A stretch of 64,000 bases of DNA from Chitinophaga sp. 180180018-3 (GCF_037893185.1 NZ_CP140772.1:1922001-1986000); one strand, 5' to 3'. Counted from the stretch's first letter, positions 49,253 through 59,254 are shown. The notes: a model not told the origin generated them from the letters alone. Translations and numbers: made by a program.

Positions 49253-51322
49253 ATGACAGTAAATTCAATTGCAGCCCTGCGAGTGACAAATGGTACTACG
49301 GCGGATAATGTATGTACGCTCTTAGGGTATTATGCTCCCGGCGATGGCGGAGGCGGAAGTTTCTATTGGGATGATACTTCGGGCGACCAGGATAACGGCG
49401 TTACCATCATCAAAGCTCAGGCTGCCACTGGCCGGTGGAAGCGGATTCACGACAAAGTGATGGATGTCAGATGGCTGGGCGCCAAAGGAGATGGAACATC
49501 AGATGATCTCGCTATGGTACAGCAGGGGATCGACTTTTGCAGCACCAATGGCTATACGCTGAAGCTTTCTGCAGGTACTTACCTGTGTAACGGTACCCTC
49601 TGGCTGAAGGACTATACGGTTATAACCGGGGAAGGGAATAACAGCGTATTGAAAATAGGCGCAAGTGGACAAATCAGAGGCGAAAAAGGTGGCGTAAGAG
49701 GATATGGATTCAATGACAACTATGCCACAGAAGTGATACCTCCGAATACGCAGGATTATGGCAATTTAACATTGACAGCCAATGTGGCGGTTGGGGCTAC
49801 GGAGTTACCGGTAGGCGATACCACGAAAGTAAGTGTCGGAGACCTGTTGTATACATTTAACGGAGTAACCAATGCCTGGCAGATCCTGAGTCCCCAAAAC
49901 GGCATTCCCGCAGAATGGAATAACTATGATAATCCACTTGGGCAGATGGAAATTTTCAGGGTAAAAGCAAAAACTGCTACGACTATAACGATCAACCGGC
50001 CTACGGCATTTGCCTGTCCACAAGGCACGGCTGTCAGTAAGTTAATAGGGGTAAAAGAAGTAGCATTATCAAACTTTAAAATAGACTTTGTAATACAAGT
50101 CAGTGATGCTATGCTGCTCGAGCAGACCAGTAATTGCAGGATCAGCGGCCTGGTGCTTAACAATGGCGGAATTTCGCTGTATAAGTGCGCCTGGAATACA
50201 ATTAATAACTGCATTATTACTACTACCGTTGGCCGCTGCATTATGGTCACATCTTTCGGTACTGGTAACAGAATTTCCAATAATACCTGCTATTATACAA
50301 CAGGAGGTGATGCTGCTATTCTTGTAATGATGGCAAATAACAATAGTGTATGCAATAACACGGTAGAAGGTAGCGGAGTTGCCGGGAAGGATGAAATAGG
50401 CGTCTGCTGCCACGCCCGTAGCTATAATAATGTAATTGCCAATAATCTTGTAAGAAACATGTCGGCCGGATACGGACTCTATTATGGCTGTTGGGCTAAT
50501 ACCTTCGATAGTAATTCTTCCTCCAAATGTTTTGTCGACTACAGTTGCTATTATGCAGGAAAGGCGTCCATTTCCGGTGCCAACAGCTACGGTAGTTCCG
50601 AAGAAAGAGAAAGACAAGACACGACACGGTTGAAACGCTCAGTAGCCATTTTTTATTGCCGGGAGGTAACTGTCACAAACGGAATATTGGAAAAAAATTT
50701 GCAAATAGAGGGTTCAAAGAACATCGAAATTTCTGGTAACACGCTCGTGGGGGACATATTACTTATCGTGACCAGTGTAGGTGCCAATATCCAAATCAGG
50801 AATAACCGGGTTACCTCACCTGGAAGATGTATCACTGTAACATCCGCTACATACAACATCGCGCCTCCCTACCAGCCTGTTCTGATAGAAGGCAATATAT
50901 TAGAGGGTAACTATGATAAACTGATCTATCTCGAAAGAGTGGTGCATGTATATATCCGCCAGAATATCATAAAAAACAATAATCTAATTGGCATCGGATT
51001 TAATGATATAGCCAGTTTTACATCCATCACCGGCAATCACTTTATGAACTGCTCGATAGCAGTGGATTTCTCTGCCTATGCCAACAACGTAAGCACCTCA
51101 TACGCCTGTGTTAAAGACAACCGGTTTTTCAATTGCACGGCGTTGTACCAGTCGTGGTTATCGCCGGTGACCAATAATTTTGTCAAAAGCGGCGGCGTGA
51201 ATGGCTTTGAAATCATGAACCTCGGTAGCGTGGTGCCAACAGTACCTGATAAAAAATGGGTATATATCGGGGCTGCTGACGGGTTAACAGGTCCGGCTAA
51301 CTGGAAGGAGGTTGCCCAATAA
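49253..51322 (+). CDS. Right-handed parallel beta-helix protein (pectate-lyase-3 / tailspike type)
   Basis: 689 residues from the ATG at 49253; in-frame ATG 49217 and TTG 49190 would extend it. There is no signal peptide. The N-terminal G-Y-Y-A-P-G-D-G-G-G-G-S-F-Y-W-D module is seen in phage tail-spike and capsule-depolymerase-like proteins. Then V-R-W-L-G-A-K-G-D-G-T-S-D-D starts the beta-helix, with repeated N-N-T / I-S-G-N-type coils (I-S-N-N-T-C-Y-Y-T, I-E-I-S-G-N-T-L, I-Q-I-R-N-N-R-V). It probably binds or cleaves a polysaccharide. How it leaves the cell is not clear. Single gene with its own terminator. Confidence 0.82.
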   Translation: MTVNSIAALRVTNGTTADNVCTLLGYYAPGDGGGGSFYWDDTSGDQDNGVTIIKAQAATGRWKRIHDKVMDVRWLGAKGDGTSDDLAMVQQGIDFCSTNGYTLKLSAGTYLCNGTLWLKDYTVITGEGNNSVLKIGASGQIRGEKGGVRGYGFNDNYATEVIPPNTQDYGNLTLTANVAVGATELPVGDTTKVSVGDLLYTFNGVTNAWQILSPQNGIPAEWNNYDNPLGQMEIFRVKAKTATTITINRPTAFACPQGTAVSKLIGVKEVALSNFKIDFVIQVSDAMLLEQTSNCRISGLVLNNGGISLYKCAWNTINNCIITTTVGRCIMVTSFGTGNRISNNTCYYTTGGDAAILVMMANNNSVCNNTVEGSGVAGKDEIGVCCHARSYNNVIANNLVRNMSAGYGLYYGCWANTFDSNSSSKCFVDYSCYYAGKASISGANSYGSSEERERQDTTRLKRSVAIFYCREVTVTNGILEKNLQIEGSKNIEISGNTLVGDILLIVTSVGANIQIRNNRVTSPGRCITVTSATYNIAPPYQPVLIEGNILEGNYDKLIYLERVVHVYIRQNIIKNNNLIGIGFNDIASFTSITGNHFMNCSIAVDFSAYANNVSTSYACVKDNRFFNCTALYQSWLSPVTNNFVKSGGVNGFEIMNLGSVVPTVPDKKWVYIGAADGLTGPANWKEVAQ

Positions 51323-51354
51323 TGTCAATTTTATAACAGTATATTTACAGGTAT

Positions 51355-51402
51355 AAAAGAGACCGGATGAGGAACAATGAATTCACTCATCCGGTTTCTT
51401 TA
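51355..51402 (+). terminator. Terminator of the beta-helix gene
   Basis: A long stem, arms about 51356-51371 and 51386-51401 (core GACCGGATGAG), with a 14-base loop. The 3' arm ends in TTTCTTT. It overlaps the first possible ATG (51367) of the next frame. Confidence 0.7.
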
Positions 51403-51408
51403 AGGGAA

Positions 51409-51714
51409 ATGCTGTTCTCTATGAACCTGCTTAACCGCTTTAACAAATCACTACGCTTCCTCGACCTCGGTCGAACCGAACAGGCCATCGAAATCCTGGA
51501 AACCCTGGTCCTGGACGCCGCTGCGCAGGCGGATCAACGCTGCTTCATTCAGGCCAGCTGCGTACTGGGCGAAGTTTTCTTTGCTCAGGGAAAATATGAT
51601 GAGGCAAAACCACATCTGCTGAATGTAGCCAATGCTTCCTTTGAAGATGATCTGTTGGATTATGAGAAAACAAAAGCCGCCAGCCTGCTCAGAGATAATA
51701 GTTTCAAAATTTAA
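51409..51714 (+). CDS. TPR-like small protein
   Basis: 101 residues from the ATG at 51409 (51421 also possible; the ATG at 51367 is inside the upstream terminator). Helical throughout: A-L-R-F-L-D-L-G-R-T-E-Q-A-I-E-I-L-E-like first pair (starting S-L-R-F-L) and V-L-G-E-V-F-F-A-Q-G-K-Y-D-E-A-K-P-H-L-L as a TPR second helix. Binding partner unknown. No signal peptide. Confidence 0.65.
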   Translation: MLFSMNLLNRFNKSLRFLDLGRTEQAIEILETLVLDAAAQADQRCFIQASCVLGEVFFAQGKYDEAKPHLLNVANASFEDDLLDYEKTKAASLLRDNSFKI

Positions 51715-51882
51715 TCTCCTTAACAGCACTGGGTAAATTGACTACCCCCTAAAACACCACCCCCGGAAAATAACAATCCCCCTGAATGCCCGCCGGAACA
51801 GCATTATAATCCTCGATAAATTCATCCGCAACACTACATGTCACTTCGTTCGTTATATTAGAATTCACCTAACATCAACTGA

Positions 51883-52671
51883 ATGAAATCCTCATTACTG
51901 GATAATAATTTCAATGTGATCGCTTACAGAGGTGGCACCACCCTGTATCCCGAAAACTCACCGGCTGCCATCAGGCATAGTGTAAATATCAACCCGCAAT
52001 GTATCATCGAAATAGACTTACAGCTGACGAAAGACAATGAGATCATCGCTTTTCACGATTTCCAACTGAACCATCTCACCAATGGCAACGGCCTCGTGAT
52101 CGATCACAACATCGCTGATCTGAGAAAAATAAAGCTGCGCAACCCCGATGGCACCCTGAACGATACCGCACATATCTCTACGCTCCATGAAATATTCGAT
52201 ACCTTCCCTCAACAACGATTTATACTCGACCTGCATGTAATGGACCCGGTATTGATCAACAGCGTGGCGGAGATAGTAACAGACCACCATAGGGAAGGCA
52301 GCATTGCTATACAGAGTGTGAACGACAACATCATAGAGGAATTTCAGGCACTGCGGCCCGGATGGACTTTCGTTGCAGCTGCCAATGCTACCAGGAAATT
52401 TGCATTTGCTTCGAAACTACGCCTGGAGAAATGGGTGAAAACTACAGCCGATATTATGTTCCTGCCGGAGAAACTGGGCGGAATAAGCATCCTGGGCAAT
52501 CGGGCACTGAACGTACTGCATCAGTGTAAGGTAAAAGTATGGAGCTGCGTGAACTTCAAACCATATACCAATGTGAATTCCTTTGCCGACATGCAACGGC
52601 TCCGGCAAAAGGGAGTGGATGGGGTTTTTACGGATGATCCCGGTTCTCTTATGGCTGCCGGTCGCAAATGA
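51883..52671 (+). CDS. GDPD-family protein with a changed catalytic His
   Basis: 262 residues, no signal peptide. The GDPD fold is clear: I-A-Y-R-G-G (13-18), Y-P-E-N-S (22-26), E43-I-D45, F-H58-D59, and G-V-D-G-V-F-T-D-D at the end. In active enzymes the first motif is H-R; here Tyr15 replaces the His. The second His (H58) and the Glu/Asp metal ligands are kept. The Tyr codon TAC differs from a His codon by one base. It may therefore bind but not cut glycerophosphodiesters, or use another residue. Confidence 0.85.
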   Translation: MKSSLLDNNFNVIAYRGGTTLYPENSPAAIRHSVNINPQCIIEIDLQLTKDNEIIAFHDFQLNHLTNGNGLVIDHNIADLRKIKLRNPDGTLNDTAHISTLHEIFDTFPQQRFILDLHVMDPVLINSVAEIVTDHHREGSIAIQSVNDNIIEEFQALRPGWTFVAAANATRKFAFASKLRLEKWVKTTADIMFLPEKLGGISILGNRALNVLHQCKVKVWSCVNFKPYTNVNSFADMQRLRQKGVDGVFTDDPGSLMAAGRK

Positions 52672-52812
52672 CTAACCAGTTGATGTTTACGGAAAAAAAC
52701 CGTTAACCGGACCTGTTTCCCAAAAGATTAAAACAAGATAAGGAGGAGATTATAACCGTCTTAGAAAGTGGTTATATTTTTCTAATCTATGTTAACGGAT
52801 GCTGAATCCCTC

Positions 52813-52820
52813 TAGTTTTG
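52813..52820 (+). promoter_or_regulatory. Candidate -7 element for the response regulator gene
   Basis: TAGTTTTG, matching TAnnTTTG, 16 bases before the ATG at 52836. Confidence 0.4.
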
Positions 52821-52835
52821 CAGCAAATTCATATT

Positions 52836-53501
52836 ATGAATATTTTGCTGGTGGAAAATAAACTGAACCTTGCAGAATTTATCATCCAGGAACTAGAAGA
52901 ACAAAACTATTATGTCGACTTTGCACGGGAAGGTGTTACCGGCAAGCGTCTTGCCCTGAATAAAAAATACGACCTCATCATACTGGATACCGTGTTGCCC
53001 GGTGTGAGCGGTCTTGAAATTTATAAGAGTATCCGCAGGCTGAAGATGAATATCCCGGTATTGATATTAACCAACCGGAGCACCGAACAACTCAGGGTAC
53101 TTGGTTATATGAGCGGGGCCGACGACTACCTCGTTAAGCCCTTTCACATAGAGGATCTGCTGGCGCGCATTAAAATGATCAGCAGACAGCCATTGCTGGA
53201 AGATGACAACAGAAGCGCCCATCTCGAAATTAACCGGCAAAACAGAACGGTCATAAGATCCGGCATCGAAATAGCCCTTACTAATACCGAACTGGCTTTG
53301 TTGAAATGTTTTCTGGCGCACCGGAACCAGGTACTTTCCCATGCGGAAATAGCCCGGGAGGTATGGGGGCCCGACTTCGACAACAGTACCAATAGGGTAG
53401 GCGTATACGTAAAATATCTGAGAGATAAAATCGACAAAGGATTTACCCCGCACTTTATATACACCGTGGTTGGAATGGGTTACATGTTGAGAGACGACTG
53501 A
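52836..53501 (+). CDS. OmpR-type response regulator, orphan
   Basis: 221 residues from the ATG at 52836. Receiver domain 1-115: Asp51 phosphorylation site in L-I-I-L-D-T-V-L-P-G, Thr79, Lys101 (D-Y-L-V-K-P-F). The first acidic pair is E7-N8, where most members have two acids, so metal binding may be weaker. Winged-helix DNA-binding domain about 125-221 (A-L-L-K-C-F-L-A-H-R-N-Q-V, N-R-V-G-V-Y-V-K-Y-L-R-D-K-I-D-K-G). No histidine kinase gene is next to it; a terminator follows. Confidence 0.93.
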   Translation: MNILLVENKLNLAEFIIQELEEQNYYVDFAREGVTGKRLALNKKYDLIILDTVLPGVSGLEIYKSIRRLKMNIPVLILTNRSTEQLRVLGYMSGADDYLVKPFHIEDLLARIKMISRQPLLEDDNRSAHLEINRQNRTVIRSGIEIALTNTELALLKCFLAHRNQVLSHAEIAREVWGPDFDNSTNRVGVYVKYLRDKIDKGFTPHFIYTVVGMGYMLRDD

Positions 53502-53525
53502 CCCCGAACCAGCTGCAAAGTCACA

Positions 53526-53554
53526 GGGCCGGCCATTTTGGGCGGCCCTTTTTT
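53526..53554 (+). terminator. Strong intrinsic terminator after the response regulator gene
   Basis: GGGCCG (53526-53531) with CGGCCC (53543-53548), 11-base loop, then TTTTTT. It ends 25-53 bases after the stop. Confidence 0.85.
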
Positions 53555-53643
53555 ATTGGAGTGCTACCCGCATCCGGCCAATTTTTATTACATTAGTGGC
53601 GATACCACCAACCATTATTTTCCCGGGAACTGACTAAACCATC

Positions 53644-54228
53644 ATGTACGAGCGCATCTATATCGACAAAGCATTATTTCAACGCATATCAGAAGGCGAT
53701 GAAGCAGCATTTGGTATCCTGTTTCGTTCTTCGCTGATGTTACTGGAACCATTTGTCAGGAAGATGGTAAGAACGCCGGATGATACCAAAGAGGTGATAC
53801 AGGCCACTTTCCTGAGGGTTTGGCTGAGCCGGGATAAACTAACGGACGTAGAACAGCCACAGGCATGGCTATACAAGGTGGCCGCCAATGAATGCTATAC
53901 CTGGCTGCGGAAGGAGGCTACGGAATATCGCCTCAGGGAGGCCGTTGCTGCAGAACCGGAATCCGATACGGCAGTGAAGCAACTGAGCCTGAAGGAACTG
54001 CATGCTATTATAGAAGAAGCTGTAATGTTATTATCCCCACAACGCCGCCGCATATATCAAATGAGCCGTAATCAGGGTATGAAAATTCCGGAAATAGCTA
54101 CTGCACTGGATCTTTCTCCCAACTCAGTGAAAAATGCGCTGGTCTTTTCCCTCAAAGCCATCCGCGAACACCTGCGCCGCTACGGGCATACCATTCCGCT
54201 CGTTTTTCTTATTTATATCAGCAGATAA
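53644..54228 (+). CDS. ECF sigma factor, FecI type (locus 2)
   Basis: 194 residues. Region 2: D-E-A-A-F-G-I-L-F-R-S, E-V-I-Q-A-T-F-L-R-V-W-L-S-R and region 4: L-S-P-Q-R-R-R-I-Y-Q-M-S-R-N-Q-G-M-K-I, with A-L-D-L-S-P-N-S-V-K-N-A-L. The C-terminus is hydrophobic (I-P-L-V-F-L-I-Y-I), as in many FecI-like proteins here. First gene of the second locus; FecR follows 70 bases on. Confidence 0.93.
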   Translation: MYERIYIDKALFQRISEGDEAAFGILFRSSLMLLEPFVRKMVRTPDDTKEVIQATFLRVWLSRDKLTDVEQPQAWLYKVAANECYTWLRKEATEYRLREAVAAEPESDTAVKQLSLKELHAIIEEAVMLLSPQRRRIYQMSRNQGMKIPEIATALDLSPNSVKNALVFSLKAIREHLRRYGHTIPLVFLIYISR

Positions 54229-54298
54229 AAAATTTTTAAGGCAATAGGTCCTTAATGCTTTTTGCTCATTCTTATTAGTAGGTATATACTTAACAAGC

Positions 54299-55492
54299 AT
54301 GCAGGAACAAAGGATAACGTATTTATTGCAGCAGCGTTTGGCCGGCGCCGACACCACTGCCGAAAAGGCGGAACTTTACCGGTTGCTGGAAAACGATGAT
54401 AACAGGGAGCCATTTATGGCAGCACTGACGGAGCTGTTATGGCAGGCGCCCGTGGGAGATGCGGGATCCGTTGATATGGCGGAATATACAAATCTGCTGA
54501 AAAGTATTACTACCACTGATATAGTGTTACCATTTACAGGTGCTGTTGCATCGGGAGGCTACCGTAATTGGTGGTGGAAGGCCGCTGCTGCTGCCGTAGT
54601 ACTGGTGCTGGTAACTGCAGGCATCTTCTTCTTCCGCCGGGGGGACGCCCCACTGCAGCCCGGGCCGGAACTGGCGCAACGTTATAAAAACGATGTGGCG
54701 CCCGGTGGTAATAAAGCAGTGCTTACGCTGGCTGATGGCTCGCATATTGTTCTCACCGATGCAAAAAATGATACCCTGGGCCGGCAGGGCAATACCAGTA
54801 TCATTAAACTGCACGACGGCCAGGTGCTCTATAAAGGAGGCAAAGCTCCTGCAACAATTGCCTATAACACACTCACCACCCCCAGGGGAGGCCAGTATCA
54901 GCTTACATTGCCTGATGGTACACGGGTATGGCTAAACGCGGCCAGCTCCCTGCGCTTTCCCGTTGCTTTCACCGGGAATAACCGCCTCGTGGAGCTCACC
55001 GGGGAAGGCTATTTTGAAGTAGCATCTCAGCCGGGCAAGCCCTTCCTGGTGAAAAGCAATGGCGCGGAAGTGGCTGTGCTGGGCACTCATTTCAATATCA
55101 TGGCCTATACCAACGAACACGCTATCGAAGTAACCTTGCTGGAAGGAGCCGTGAATGTAAGCCGCAGCGGTGCTGTGAAAAAACTGCTGCCAGGCCAGCA
55201 GGCCAGCATCCGGCAGGATAACAGCATCACCGTTGCCAACACCACCGCTCAGGAAGCGGTGGCTTGGAAAAATGGCTTCTTCATCTTTGAACATGCTGAT
55301 ATCACTGCTGTCATGCGGCAGGTGGAACGCTGGTACGATGTGGAAGTAGTGTATGAAGGCGATCCGCCGAAAATGCTGTTTGGCGGCGGTATGCAGCGTA
55401 GCCTGCCCCTATCCGGGATATTAAAGCTGCTGGAAAAGAATCACGTATTATTTAAAGTGGACGGAAGAAAAATAACGGTATTAAGAGGATGA
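54299..55492 (+). CDS. FecR-family anti-sigma factor (locus 2)
   Basis: 397 residues. Cytoplasmic anti-sigma region 1-75, membrane helix about 93-112, then FecR domain with [28 protein letters not shown], and L-G-T-H-F-N-I-M. The C-terminal DUF4974 part has [14 protein letters not shown]. Expected to receive the signal from the STN domain of the next SusC protein. Confidence 0.94.
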   Translation: MQEQRITYLLQQRLAGADTTAEKAELYRLLENDDNREPFMAALTELLWQAPVGDAGSVDMAEYTNLLKSITTTDIVLPFTGAVASGGYRNWWWKAAAAAVVLVLVTAGIFFFRRGDAPLQPGPELAQRYKNDVAPGGNKAVLTLADGSHIVLTDAKNDTLGRQGNTSIIKLHDGQVLYKGGKAPATIAYNTLTTPRGGQYQLTLPDGTRVWLNAASSLRFPVAFTGNNRLVELTGEGYFEVASQPGKPFLVKSNGAEVAVLGTHFNIMAYTNEHAIEVTLLEGAVNVSRSGAVKKLLPGQQASIRQDNSITVANTTAQEAVAWKNGFFIFEHADITAVMRQVERWYDVEVVYEGDPPKMLFGGGMQRSLPLSGILKLLEKNHVLFKVDGRKITVLRG

Positions 55493-55569
55493 GCCCCTCA
55501 TATTGTCTAACATTAAAAATCAACCAACCATTGAGCTGACAAAAACCAAATTAAATCCCTGCCATTAAA

Positions 55570-55599
55570 AAACCAGTGATGGGCAAACATCACTGGTTT
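55570..55599. terminator. Intergenic hairpin between FecR and SusC (locus 2)
   Basis: AAACCAGTGATG (55570-55581), six-base loop, CATCACTGGTTT (55588-55599): 12 perfect pairs. On the plus strand there is no T tract after it; on the minus strand TTTTTT follows. Placed between regulator and transporter genes, it may lower read-through from the sigma/anti-sigma pair. Confidence 0.55.
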
Positions 55600-55792
55600 G
55601 AGGCAATAAGAATCGTGTAAACTCTTTTTTATCACCGAAATCAAATGTATGATTTTAACTGCTTTGTTCCAAAACAAGGGAGAGGCCTCATATGCCTGTG
55701 CCCTTGATTACCCTTCCGGAAGGCATCACCACCAATGCAGATCTGCTGGCACAACGAGGAAGAAACAGCCGCCAACCAAAATTTGGAAGATC

Positions 55793-58700
55793 ATGAAGTT
55801 ATCTGCTTTACTACTAATGGCCGGAGCGCTGCAGATCAGCGCAAAAAGTATGGCGCAGCGAATAACCATGTCGGTCACAAACACACCGCTGTCCGCCGTA
55901 TTTAACAACATCAACCGGCAAACAGGGTACATCGTTTTCTACAACTACGATGCCCTCCAGAACACCAGACCCGTTACACTGGACATCAGGAATGCCACCA
56001 TTCAGGAACTGTTACATGCTTCGCTGATGGGGCAACACCTGGAGTATACTATTGAAGACAAAACCATCACCGTTACGCGTATCATAGAGCGTACGCCGGA
56101 ACAACCTGCTCCTGCGGCACAGATCCCGGTGAGAGGGCGCATTACCGACGATAAAGGCGTACCACTGCCAGGAGTGTCTGTGGTAGTGAAAGGCACCACC
56201 AAAGGCACCCAAACCAACGCCAACGGCGAATACACGGTAGTTGTAAAAGACGAATCCGCCGTATTGTCTTTTTCCTATGTAGGGTACGAAACACAGGAAG
56301 TGGTGGTGGGGAAAAGCGGGGTTATCAGCATCCGGCTCCGACCCTCCAATAACAAACTGACGATGGTAGATGTGATCAATACCGGCTATCAGACCATTTC
56401 CCGCGAAAGGGCCACTGGCTCCTTTTCTGTGATTGAACCATACCGGCTCCGCGCCAAACTGAAACCCGACCTGAAATCGGCCCTGGAAGGACAAGCCACC
56501 GGGGTGGTGCTCACCAAGGAAGGAAACGTGGAAATAAGAGGGGTGTCCACTCTGCTGGGGGCCGCTGCCAGCGCCCCTTTGCTGGTGATCGACGGGTATC
56601 CTGTTACAGCCGGACTCGAATCCGTGAACATCGATAACATCGAATCCATCACCGTACTCAAAGATGCGGTTGCTGCTTCCATTTACGGCGCCCGTTCTTC
56701 CAACGGCGTTATTGTGATCGCCACAAGGCAGGCCAGAAAAGGTGCGCTGCTGGTGGAGTATAAAGGCTCTACCGGTATCACCCTGAAACCGGATCTGAAA
56801 TACCTCAACCGCTCTTCTTCTGCCGATTATGTTGATGCTGAAATAGAACTCTATAACCAGGCCCCTAATGACTATCTGACTACTTACAACAACTACGGAT
56901 CCACTTCACAGGTTAACTACCTGCTCATCGCAAAATCGCAGGGATGGATGAGTGCAAAAGACGCAGATGCACAGCTGGAAGCCCTGAAAAAGAACGATGG
57001 CCTGGCCCAGATGCAGCGGTATTATTTCAGGAACCAGTTCACCCAGCAGCATAATATCTCCCTGACCGGCGGCGGGGAAAAAAGTCAGCTCAATGCTGCC
57101 GTGCGGTATATCTCCAATCAGAACAACACTATTCAAAACTCCGATAACCGCCTGATCTTTGATGTGAAGAACGACTGGCAACCACGCAAGGGAGTGAATA
57201 TCCGGTTGTTTTCCAACGTCAACTACAACACGGCTGCTGCTCCGGTACGCGGCTGGCAGGATATGCTCGCGTATACCAATACGTCTCTGATACAACCGTA
57301 TACACTGCTCACAGATCCGGCCACCGGCCTGCTTCAGAACGTGTTTACCAAAAACCAGAAGAAAGACGACCGATATGCTGCCATCACCGGACTGAAACCG
57401 CTTTATTACAACCCCCTGCAAGACCTCGGCCTCGAATCCTCCACCAGTAAAGCACTGCAGCTGCGCCTGGGAGGCAGCATCAATATACGCCTGCTGGAAG
57501 GGTTGAACGTGGAAGCCGGTGGTACCTGGAGCCGGGGCGATCAGCTGGCCCGGACACTGTATGATAAAACCGCTTATCGTGTGCGGCTCTGGTACGACGA
57601 TAATACCTCCATTTCCAATCCGTCTAAACACTACCTGCCCGATGGGGCCGTGGTCAATGAATCGCGCAACTTCAACCAGAGCTATATGTTCCGTACCCAG
57701 CTGAACTTTAACCGCACGCTTACACCACGGCACCGGGTATCTGCCATCGCCGGAAATGAAATCAGCAGAAATACTTTTGACAACAACAGCCTGCCCACCC
57801 GCTTCGGATACAACGACCTGGCCGGTACTTTTTCTACTTTTAATTATGCGGATTACAACGCCGGCTCCTACAATGCAGATATGCTCGGCACCAACAGAGC
57901 TAATGCCAGCATTGGCAGTTACGGGTATCAGGACAACCGCTTCGTTTCCTGGTATGCCAACGGTTCCTATGAATATGATAACCGTTTCATCGTAAGTGGT
58001 AGTATCCGCCTGGATCAGACCAACTTCTTTGGCACCGATCCGCGCTATCGCTATAAGCCCCTCTGGTCTGTAGGAGGTACCTATAAACTGGCAGAAGAAA
58101 AATTCTTCCACCTGCCGCTGATCGATCGCCTCGATCTGCGCGCTTCATATGGCATCAACGGAAATATCTCGCTGAACTCAGGCCCCTTCCTGATCATCAC
58201 ACCCGGATCTTATTCTAACTTAACCGGCGATGTGTCCTACAGCATCACGTCGCCTCCCAACAACTCCCTGCGCTGGGAAAAAACCAAGAGCACCAACCTG
58301 GGCGCGGATTTGTCGATGTTGAACAGGCGCTTAAACCTGACGGTCGACTATTACCTCCGCAACAGCAGCGACCTCCTGGCGGCGGATGCCATTGATCCTA
58401 CCAGGGGATTCAGCTCTCTTACCAAAAACATCGGCGCCGTGAGGAATCAGGGCTACGAAATTTCCGTGAATGCCGATGTGATACGCAGCGCCAACCTCGT
58501 ATGGAATACCTTCTTCAATTTCAGCTATAACAACAACAAAGTGCTTACCTACAATGTCACCTATCAGTATGCATCTTCCGTAACCAATGGCGCTATAAAA
58601 AAAGCCGGCGACCCACTGGATGCGCTCTACAGTTACCGTTTTGCGGGGCTCGATAACAATGGTATTTCACAGTTTTATACAGACAAAGGAGAAAAAGTAA

Positions 58701-59254
58701 ACGGTGGAAACGTGAAAGTAGGTGACCTGGTATACAGCGGCACACTGCGCCCGAAGTATGCCCTGAGCTGGACTAACTCCTTTCGCATAAAAGGATTTGA
58801 CCTTTCATTTATGCTCATCGCTAAAATGGGGAACGTACTGCGGAGAGATGCTTTCAGCGGTTCCAACATCCTGAACAAACATGTAGCGGAAAGATGGCGG
58901 CAGCCCGGCGATGAAGCCAAAACCATCTATCCTAAACTCAGCAGCTGGAATATGGATATGTTCTATTTCCCATATTCAGATATCCTGATCGAAAGTGCCA
59001 GTTACATGAAACTAAGGGATATCACCCTTACCTACGATATCAATCCCCGCCTGCTGAAACGCATCGGTGTTAATAATACAAGGCTCTACTTCCAGACAAG
59101 GAACCTGTTTATGCTCACTGCCAACAGCGATCACCGCGATCCGGAAGTGTCGGAGCTGAACCTCACCGGAGGTACAGGAGCCTTTACGGAACAGGGTTTC
59201 ACCTCCCTGCCACTCCGGCCGGAATTTTATGTCGGATTATCATTCAGTCTTTAA
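55793..59254 (+). CDS. SusC/RagA-type TonB-dependent transporter with STN domain (locus 2)
   Basis: 1153 residues from the ATG at 55793 (M-K-L-S-A-L-L-L-M-A-G); an in-frame ATG at 55649 would add 48 residues before the signal peptide. Order: signal peptide about 1-22 (K-S-M-A-Q), STN domain about 23-95 (P-L-S-A-V-F-N-N-I-N-R-Q-T-G-Y, A-T-I-Q-E-L-L), carboxypeptidase-like domain about 110-185 (G-V-P-L-P-G-V-S-V-V), plug (V-I-D-G-Y-P, V-L-K-D-A-V-A-A-S-I-Y-G-A-R-S-S-N-G), then the barrel to the C-terminal F-Y-V-G-L-S-F-S-L. The STN domain is the expected contact for the FecR anti-sigma upstream. Confidence 0.94.
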   Translation: MKLSALLLMAGALQISAKSMAQRITMSVTNTPLSAVFNNINRQTGYIVFYNYDALQNTRPVTLDIRNATIQELLHASLMGQHLEYTIEDKTITVTRIIERTPEQPAPAAQIPVRGRITDDKGVPLPGVSVVVKGTTKGTQTNANGEYTVVVKDESAVLSFSYVGYETQEVVVGKSGVISIRLRPSNNKLTMVDVINTGYQTISRERATGSFSVIEPYRLRAKLKPDLKSALEGQATGVVLTKEGNVEIRGVSTLLGAAASAPLLVIDGYPVTAGLESVNIDNIESITVLKDAVAASIYGARSSNGVIVIATRQARKGALLVEYKGSTGITLKPDLKYLNRSSSADYVDAEIELYNQAPNDYLTTYNNYGSTSQVNYLLIAKSQGWMSAKDADAQLEALKKNDGLAQMQRYYFRNQFTQQHNISLTGGGEKSQLNAAVRYISNQNNTIQNSDNRLIFDVKNDWQPRKGVNIRLFSNVNYNTAAAPVRGWQDMLAYTNTSLIQPYTLLTDPATGLLQNVFTKNQKKDDRYAAITGLKPLYYNPLQDLGLESSTSKALQLRLGGSINIRLLEGLNVEAGGTWSRGDQLARTLYDKTAYRVRLWYDDNTSISNPSKHYLPDGAVVNESRNFNQSYMFRTQLNFNRTLTPRHRVSAIAGNEISRNTFDNNSLPTRFGYNDLAGTFSTFNYADYNAGSYNADMLGTNRANASIGSYGYQDNRFVSWYANGSYEYDNRFIVSGSIRLDQTNFFGTDPRYRYKPLWSVGGTYKLAEEKFFHLPLIDRLDLRASYGINGNISLNSGPFLIITPGSYSNLTGDVSYSITSPPNNSLRWEKTKSTNLGADLSMLNRRLNLTVDYYLRNSSDLLAADAIDPTRGFSSLTKNIGAVRNQGYEISVNADVIRSANLVWNTFFNFSYNNNKVLTYNVTYQYASSVTNGAIKKAGDPLDALYSYRFAGLDNNGISQFYTDKGEKVNGGNVKVGDLVYSGTLRPKYALSWTNSFRIKGFDLSFMLIAKMGNVLRRDAFSGSNILNKHVAERWRQPGDEAKTIYPKLSSWNMDMFYFPYSDILIESASYMKLRDITLTYDINPRLLKRIGVNNTRLYFQTRNLFMLTANSDHRDPEVSELNLTGGTGAFTEQGFTSLPLRPEFYVGLSFSL

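Noticed and set aside
56906..58111. 401-codon frame on the minus strand inside SusC of locus 2
   Set aside because: It is antisense to a conserved SusC frame with plug and barrel motifs; its product is low in pattern. Long antisense frames are common in GC-balanced genes.
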